Origin: JANNSX01 sp963741525
GTDB lineage: Bacteria; Pseudomonadota; Alphaproteobacteria; Rhizobiales; Hyphomicrobiaceae
Assembly (NCBI GenBank): GCA_963741525.1
Contig: CAVUIW010000028.1
Span: 310,001-374,000, forward strand
Length of the DNA: 64,000 nt
Direction of reading: 5' to 3'
Shown here piece by piece: positions 60,282 to 64,000 of this stretch; position 1 is the stretch's first letter; every line of letters starts with the position of its first letter. The position numbers and the translations under genes were made by a program. The notes beneath the pieces are model-generated. The model was not told the DNA's origin. It saw only the letters and a program-made list of their open reading frames with translations, and did not search any database.

Positions 60282-61500
60282 ATGCCCTCCGGCGCCGATC
60301 GGGACATGTCGATCCGCCTGATCCTGTTCTTCGTCACGACCTTCGCGGTCATCGGCGTGCATCTGCCGTTCTTTCCCGTGTTCCTCTCATCGCGCGGGTT
60401 CGACGCGGAGACGATCGGCATCGTCCTCGCGGTGCCGCTGCTGGTGCGTGTCTTCTCGGCCCCGGCCATCGCATTCGCCGCTGACCGGACCGGCGCCCAT
60501 CGCGGCACGCTGATCATACTATGCGCGGGTGCGACAGCCGCCTTCGCGCTGTTCGGCCTTGCCACGGGATTGTGGAGCGTGCTTGCCGTCGCCATCCTCT
60601 TCGCCTCGGTGTGGACCAGCGTCATCCCGATGACCGAGAGTTCTCGCGACCCAGGCCGTCCGCAGCCACGGCATCGACTACGGCAAGATCAGAAGTTTCG
60701 GCTCTTTCGCCTTCATCCTGGCGAGCTTCGCGGGCGGCTGGCTCATCGAGCACTTCGGCTCATCCGTCGCCTACTGGATGATCCTGGTGGTGATCGCCAC
60801 GACCTTACCCGCCGCGCTGCTGTTGCCGCGACCGCCTAAACGCGAGGGCGCGCCGCTCAAGCCGCTCCGCCTCGCGGATGTCGGGCGATTGCTGCGCTCG
60901 CGCGTCTTTCTCTTATTGCTCGTCGCCGTATCGCTGATCCAGGCCGCGCATGCGCTGCTCTATGTCTTCGGCACGCTGCACTGGCAATCGACGGGGATCT
61001 CGACGGGAACCATCGGCATCCTCTGGGCGCTGGGCACGGGGGCGGAGATCATCACCTTCAGTTTCGCGGCATGGCCGCTCCGCCGCATCGGTCCGCTCAA
61101 TCTCGTCATCATCGGAGGAATCGCTGGCACCTTGCGCTGGGTGCTGACGGCGTTCGATCCACCGGCCAGCGCTCTCGTCTTCATCCAATTGCTGCATGCC
61201 TTGAGCTTTGGTGCTTGCCATCTGGGCGCGGTCTATCTGCTGGCTAATGCCGTGCCGCAGCGGCTGAGCGCCACCGCCCAGGGGCTCTACTCCGCGATGG
61301 TCGGGGGCATCGGCATGGGCGGCGTCATGATGGTGTCGGGGCCGCTTTACGCGGCGCTTGCCGGATATGCCTTTTTCGTGATGGCGGGGTTATCGACGGC
61401 TGGCGTGGCCGTTGGACTGTTGCTGTCGCGGCTGTGGGACGGAAAGCCGATTATCCCCGACAGTGAACTCAACCCCACAGCTCCGGTCCGGGCGGCGTGA
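60282..61500 (+). CDS. MFS transporter, one frameshift
   Basis: About 405 residues when corrected for one extra base near 60639. The first half covers helices 1-4 with the A motif AADRTGAHRGTLI; after the shift the frame reads LATQAVRSHGIDYGKIRSFGS then the remaining helices to 61500. It resembles the 3-phenylpropionate/maltose type MFS (DYGKIRSFGS-like loop). Convergent overlap of 32 bases with the epimerase gene. ATG 60306 is an alternative start. Transported substrate unknown. Confidence 0.85.
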
Positions 61501-62449
61501 TCCAGCCGCCGTCATAGCGAATGCCGGGCGCGCGATCCTTCGCGAGCAGTAAAGGCCCGTCGAGATCGACCCAGCGGGCGAAGCCCGCGAGGTGCAGAGC
61601 GGGCGCCATGGCGAGCGACGTCGCGACCATCGAGCCCACCATGATGTCGAAGCCGGCGGCGGTTGCGGCTTGCGCGGCGGCAAGCGCGGACGTCAGCCCG
61701 CCCGTCTTGTCGAGCTTCAGATTGACGCCGTCATAACGGTCGCGAAGGGCGGCGATGTCGGTCGAGACGTGGGCGGACTCGTCGGCCGTGATGGGAACCG
61801 GGTGCTTGATCCGCGCGAGCAATCCGTCGGCCTTGGCGGGAAGAGGTTGCTCGATGGTTTCGAAGCCACACTCTGCCGCCACGGCGAGTAATTGCTCGAG
61901 GTCGGCCTCGGCCCACCCTTCGTTTGCGTCGGCGACGAGTTGCGCCTCGGGTCTCGCCTTGCGGACGAGCCGCATGCGCTCGGCATCCTCGGGCCCGCCG
62001 AGCTTGAGCTTCAGCAAGGGCAGCCGCCACTGTATCTCGGCCTGCTTTGCCATCTCGGCCGGCGAGGCGAGGCTCAGTGTGTAGCAGGTGAGGATCCGTG
62101 GCGGCACCGGCGCGCCCATGAGTTCGGCCGCCCGGCGGCCCGACCTTTTCGCTTCGAGGTCGATGAGCGCACAGTCGATGGCATTGCGCGCCGCTCCCGC
62201 CGGCATGGCCTCGATCAACCCGTGCCGATTCAGCCCGTCGGCGATCTTGCCCGACATCGCTCCGATCTGCCCGGCAACCCCTTCCGGTGTCTCGCCATAG
62301 CGCGGATAGGGCGTGCACTCGCCCCGGCCACACCCGCCGCCATCCCGCACCGACGCGACCACGACCACCGCTTCGGTCTTGGCGCCACGCGAAATGCGGA
62401 ACTCGCCGGCGATCGGCCAGGGCTCGATTGCGACGTCGAGCGAACGCAT
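61469..62449 (-). CDS. L-Ala-D/L-Glu (dipeptide) epimerase
   Basis: 326 residues, enolase superfamily. N-terminal capping domain, then the acid/base Lys in LLKLKLGG (KxK), metal ligands in VADANEGW (Asp), TIEQPLP (Glu) and ITADESAHV (Asp), second Lys in VNLKLDKTGG. The motif set fits dipeptide epimerases (YcjG/YkfB) used to recycle murein peptides. It converges with the MFS gene, which might import the peptide. A YejA-like peptide-binding gene is 1 kb away, consistent with peptide use. Confidence 0.88.
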   Translation of the reverse strand: MRSLDVAIEPWPIAGEFRISRGAKTEAVVVVASVRDGGGCGRGECTPYPRYGETPEGVAGQIGAMSGKIADGLNRHGLIEAMPAGAARNAIDCALIDLEAKRSGRRAAELMGAPVPPRILTCYTLSLASPAEMAKQAEIQWRLPLLKLKLGGPEDAERMRLVRKARPEAQLVADANEGWAEADLEQLLAVAAECGFETIEQPLPAKADGLLARIKHPVPITADESAHVSTDIAALRDRYDGVNLKLDKTGGLTSALAAAQAATAAGFDIMVGSMVATSLAMAPALHLAGFARWVDLDGPLLLAKDRAPGIRYDGGWITPPGPELWG

Positions 62450-62469
62450 GCTACGGGCTCCTCAAATGA

Positions 62470-62496
62470 CGACGCCCCGGTGTTGCCGGGGCGTCG
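62470..62496. terminator. Hairpin between epimerase and ialB genes
   Basis: Perfect 11-bp stem CGACGCCCCGG / CCGGGGCGTCG with a TGTTG loop and no poly-T. It lies just downstream of the IalB-family gene on the reverse strand and could end that transcript. Confidence 0.6.
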
Positions 62497-62521
62497 GATC
62501 ATGCGTCCACGGTCACGATAG

Positions 62522-63274
62522 CTATTGCTGCTCGCCCTCGGCCGGCGCCTGCTCGCCCTCGGCGCCTTCTTCCTTCTTCTTCTTTTTCTTCTCGGCGTCT
62601 GCCTGCTGGGCCTTCTTGATCAGCGCCTCACGATACTTGATGAGGTACTGGCGGCGGACATTCGCGAACTGCGCCGTGTCGACGGGCTTGCCTTCGATCG
62701 ACTCCTTGAAGCCCGCGAGCGGCAGCTTGAACAGCACCTGCTCACCGATAACGCTGATGGCGGAGACGAACAGCTCCTTGCCGCCCTTCATGGTGTTGAG
62801 CAGCTCCTCCGACGCCTCGATCTCGGCCGTGCACCCATTCGGAAAGCAGTAGGTGTAGGTGAGCTTCATCGGCTCCTTCTGGTCGTCGATCTTGACCTGC
62901 GCTCCGGCTGGGATCGCCATGCCGAGCGGCACCGTTACCAGGAAGCGCTGAGCCGGAGCACCTTCCACGCTGCGCACGGCGGCCGAAACCATGGGCCCCC
63001 CCGTGTTCCGGTCGAGCTGCTCCTGGTGGGTGATGCAGATCTCTTTCTTGTCCTTGTCGTCCTTCTTGACCTGGGCCTTCTCGCAGAGCTTCACCCAGAG
63101 GCTGACCTTCTCCTTGCCCTTGTCCTTCTTCTTGGTGCCTTCGGCCTGGGTCGTGTCGTCCTGGGCCATTGCCGGCGATAGGGCAGCCGCGCCGAGCGCC
63201 AGGCCCGTAAGCAGGCCAACCGCAATCGCCACCCGGCCGAGCTTGCGCACGTGATGGAACACTTGTCCTGCCAT
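62522..63274 (-). CDS. Invasion-associated locus B (IalB) family protein
   Basis: 250 residues. Signal peptide ends at PAMAQD. A Lys-rich spacer precedes the IalB core: WVKLCEKA, EICITHQEQLDRNTGGPMVS, RFLVTVPLGMAIPAGAQVKID, YTYCFPNGCTAEIEASEELL and VIGEQVLFKLPLAGFKESIEG. The conserved cysteines are present. Widespread in Hyphomicrobiales outside pathogens, role in the envelope; C-terminal Lys/Glu tail here is unusually charged. Confidence 0.9.
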   Translation of the reverse strand: MAGQVFHHVRKLGRVAIAVGLLTGLALGAAALSPAMAQDDTTQAEGTKKKDKGKEKVSLWVKLCEKAQVKKDDKDKKEICITHQEQLDRNTGGPMVSAAVRSVEGAPAQRFLVTVPLGMAIPAGAQVKIDDQKEPMKLTYTYCFPNGCTAEIEASEELLNTMKGGKELFVSAISVIGEQVLFKLPLAGFKESIEGKPVDTAQFANVRRQYLIKYREALIKKAQQADAEKKKKKKEEGAEGEQAPAEGEQQ

Positions 63275-63481
63275 GTCTCAACGACCTCTTTGCTGTCGGG
63301 GCGATGCCTCGCCCATCCCCTGTTCGCCAGTCCGCCCGAAAGGCGTCAAAGCTCAGACACGGCTCAACCCTGGAAATGAGGCAATCCCGTGGCCTCATGG
63401 CCACCATAACCTGCTAAGGAAGGATCGCCCCAGGCATTTCGTGTCGCGGGGGCAACGTCTGCGGAAGAGACGGAGAACAGC

Positions 63482-64000
63482 ATGCGGCGAATTAGCCCGG
63501 CGATGGCGTTTCTGTTGGTTTTTCTGCCTTGGATGGCGCCGGCGGGGGCCGAGCCCAGCCACGGCATCACCATGCATGGGAGCCTCAAATATGGGGCTGG
63601 ATTTCCGCAGTTCGACTACGTCAACCCGGATGCGCCCAAGGGCGGTGTCTTGAAACTTGGAACCGGGGAGGCCTTCGACAGTCTCAACCCGCTGATCATC
63701 AACGGGGCGCCCGCCCCGGGACTGCGCGGCTACGTCTACGAATTGCTCCTCGAGCGGGCGGCCGACGAGCCCTTTTCGCTTTATGGCCTCATCGCCGAAA
63801 CAGTCGAAACGCCGGACGACCGCAGCTGGGTCGAGTTCCGCATCAATCCCAAGGCCCGCTTCTCAGATGGCAAGCCGATCACGGCCGCGGACGTGATCTT
63901 TTCCATGGAGCTCTTGCGCGAGAAGGGCCGGCCGAACCATCGGACCTACTACAAGAAGGTCGTCAAGGCGGAGGCCAAGGACGAGCACACGGTGCGATTC
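63482..64000 (+). CDS. YejA-like extracellular solute-binding protein (SBP family 5), N-terminal part
   Basis: 173 codons up to the window end with no stop. Signal peptide ends at PAGAEP. Then HGITMHGSLKYG, FDYVNPDAPKGGVLKLGT, FDSLNPLIINGAPAPGLRGY and FRINPKARFSDGKPITAADV match the YejA/oligopeptide-binding start (SBP_bac_5). It probably feeds a YejBEF-type peptide importer beyond the window. The region before it (63275-63481) is the divergent promoter. Confidence 0.9.
   Translation, partial: MRRISPAMAFLLVFLPWMAPAGAEPSHGITMHGSLKYGAGFPQFDYVNPDAPKGGVLKLGTGEAFDSLNPLIINGAPAPGLRGYVYELLLERAADEPFSLYGLIAETVETPDDRSWVEFRINPKARFSDGKPITAADVIFSMELLREKGRPNHRTYYKKVVKAEAKDEHTVRF

Noticed and set aside
1..64000. 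tRNA, rRNA, tmRNA or SRP RNA genes
   Set aside because: Looked for T-loop (GTTCRA) and other conserved RNA cores in the gaps; none convincing.

Overview
This 64-kb window is GC-rich chromosomal DNA, most likely from an alphaproteobacterium of the order Hyphomicrobiales (Rhizobiales). The placement rests on gene content and order: MJ0042 zinc-ribbon protein next to ftsE-ftsX, YdcF and plsC; xerD next to aroK-aroB; tyrC-hisC; an EipA/DUF1134 protein; an IalB-family protein; a bactofilin; a perfect CtrA-type box; and RIME-like palindromic repeats. No rRNA, tRNA, CRISPR array or phage module is visible.

Layout. 1-5 kb: a cut SDR gene, a GNAT acetyltransferase, and a leftward operon (BKACE beta-keto acid cleavage enzyme, hotdog thioesterase, DAO-type oxidoreductase, cupin) with a divergent SDR; this looks like catabolism of a beta-hydroxy/beta-keto acid such as carnitine. 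5-8 kb: an ACT protein, a minimal zincin and three tandem paralogous secreted HEC(G/A)HQ proteins. 8-13 kb: leuD and leuB separated by a hydrolase and an M23 peptidase, then two unknown envelope proteins. 13-19 kb: a PIF1-like helicase, a bactofilin and a secreted WD40-caspase. 19-26 kb: a KGDR-repeat secreted protein, a Prx6-type peroxiredoxin, a polyamine-type ABC transporter without an ATPase gene, an SDR and a CaiB-type CoA-transferase. 26-29 kb: three tandem YafK-type L,D-transpeptidases. 29-42 kb: housekeeping genes (accA, xerD, aroK, aroB, CorC-like, hpt, MJ0042 protein, ftsE, ftsX, ydcF, plsC). 42-46 kb: class II ribonucleotide reductase carrying an intein. 46-54 kb: pRiA4b ORF-3-like protein, ChaC, tyrC, hisC, EipA, hypA/hypB, DUF1330. 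54-64 kb: NodB deacetylase, MgtE, CcdA, a glycosyltransferase, threonine dehydratase, an MFS transporter, a dipeptide epimerase, an IalB protein and the start of a YejA-like binding protein.

Cell-envelope functions recur throughout: four HExxH proteins, M23, three L,D-transpeptidases, FtsEX, NodB, bactofilin, EipA, and a muropeptide-type epimerase near a YejA-like binding protein.

The most unusual non-coding structure is a set of three 165-166-bp modules around ftsE-ftsX. Each has two opposed long hairpins of the same architecture, with a 3-4-nt bulge at a fixed place, but with largely different sequences. Another mobile-looking element separates hypB from hypA and leaves a duplicated HypA start.

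Seven genes (WD40-caspase, one yafK, MJ0042 protein, nrdJ, hisC twice, hypB, MFS transporter) are interrupted by eight frameshifts, all of one extra base. The uniform direction, and the fact that nrdJ and hisC are normally indispensable, suggest insertion errors in the assembly rather than real decay. These genes are annotated over their full span.
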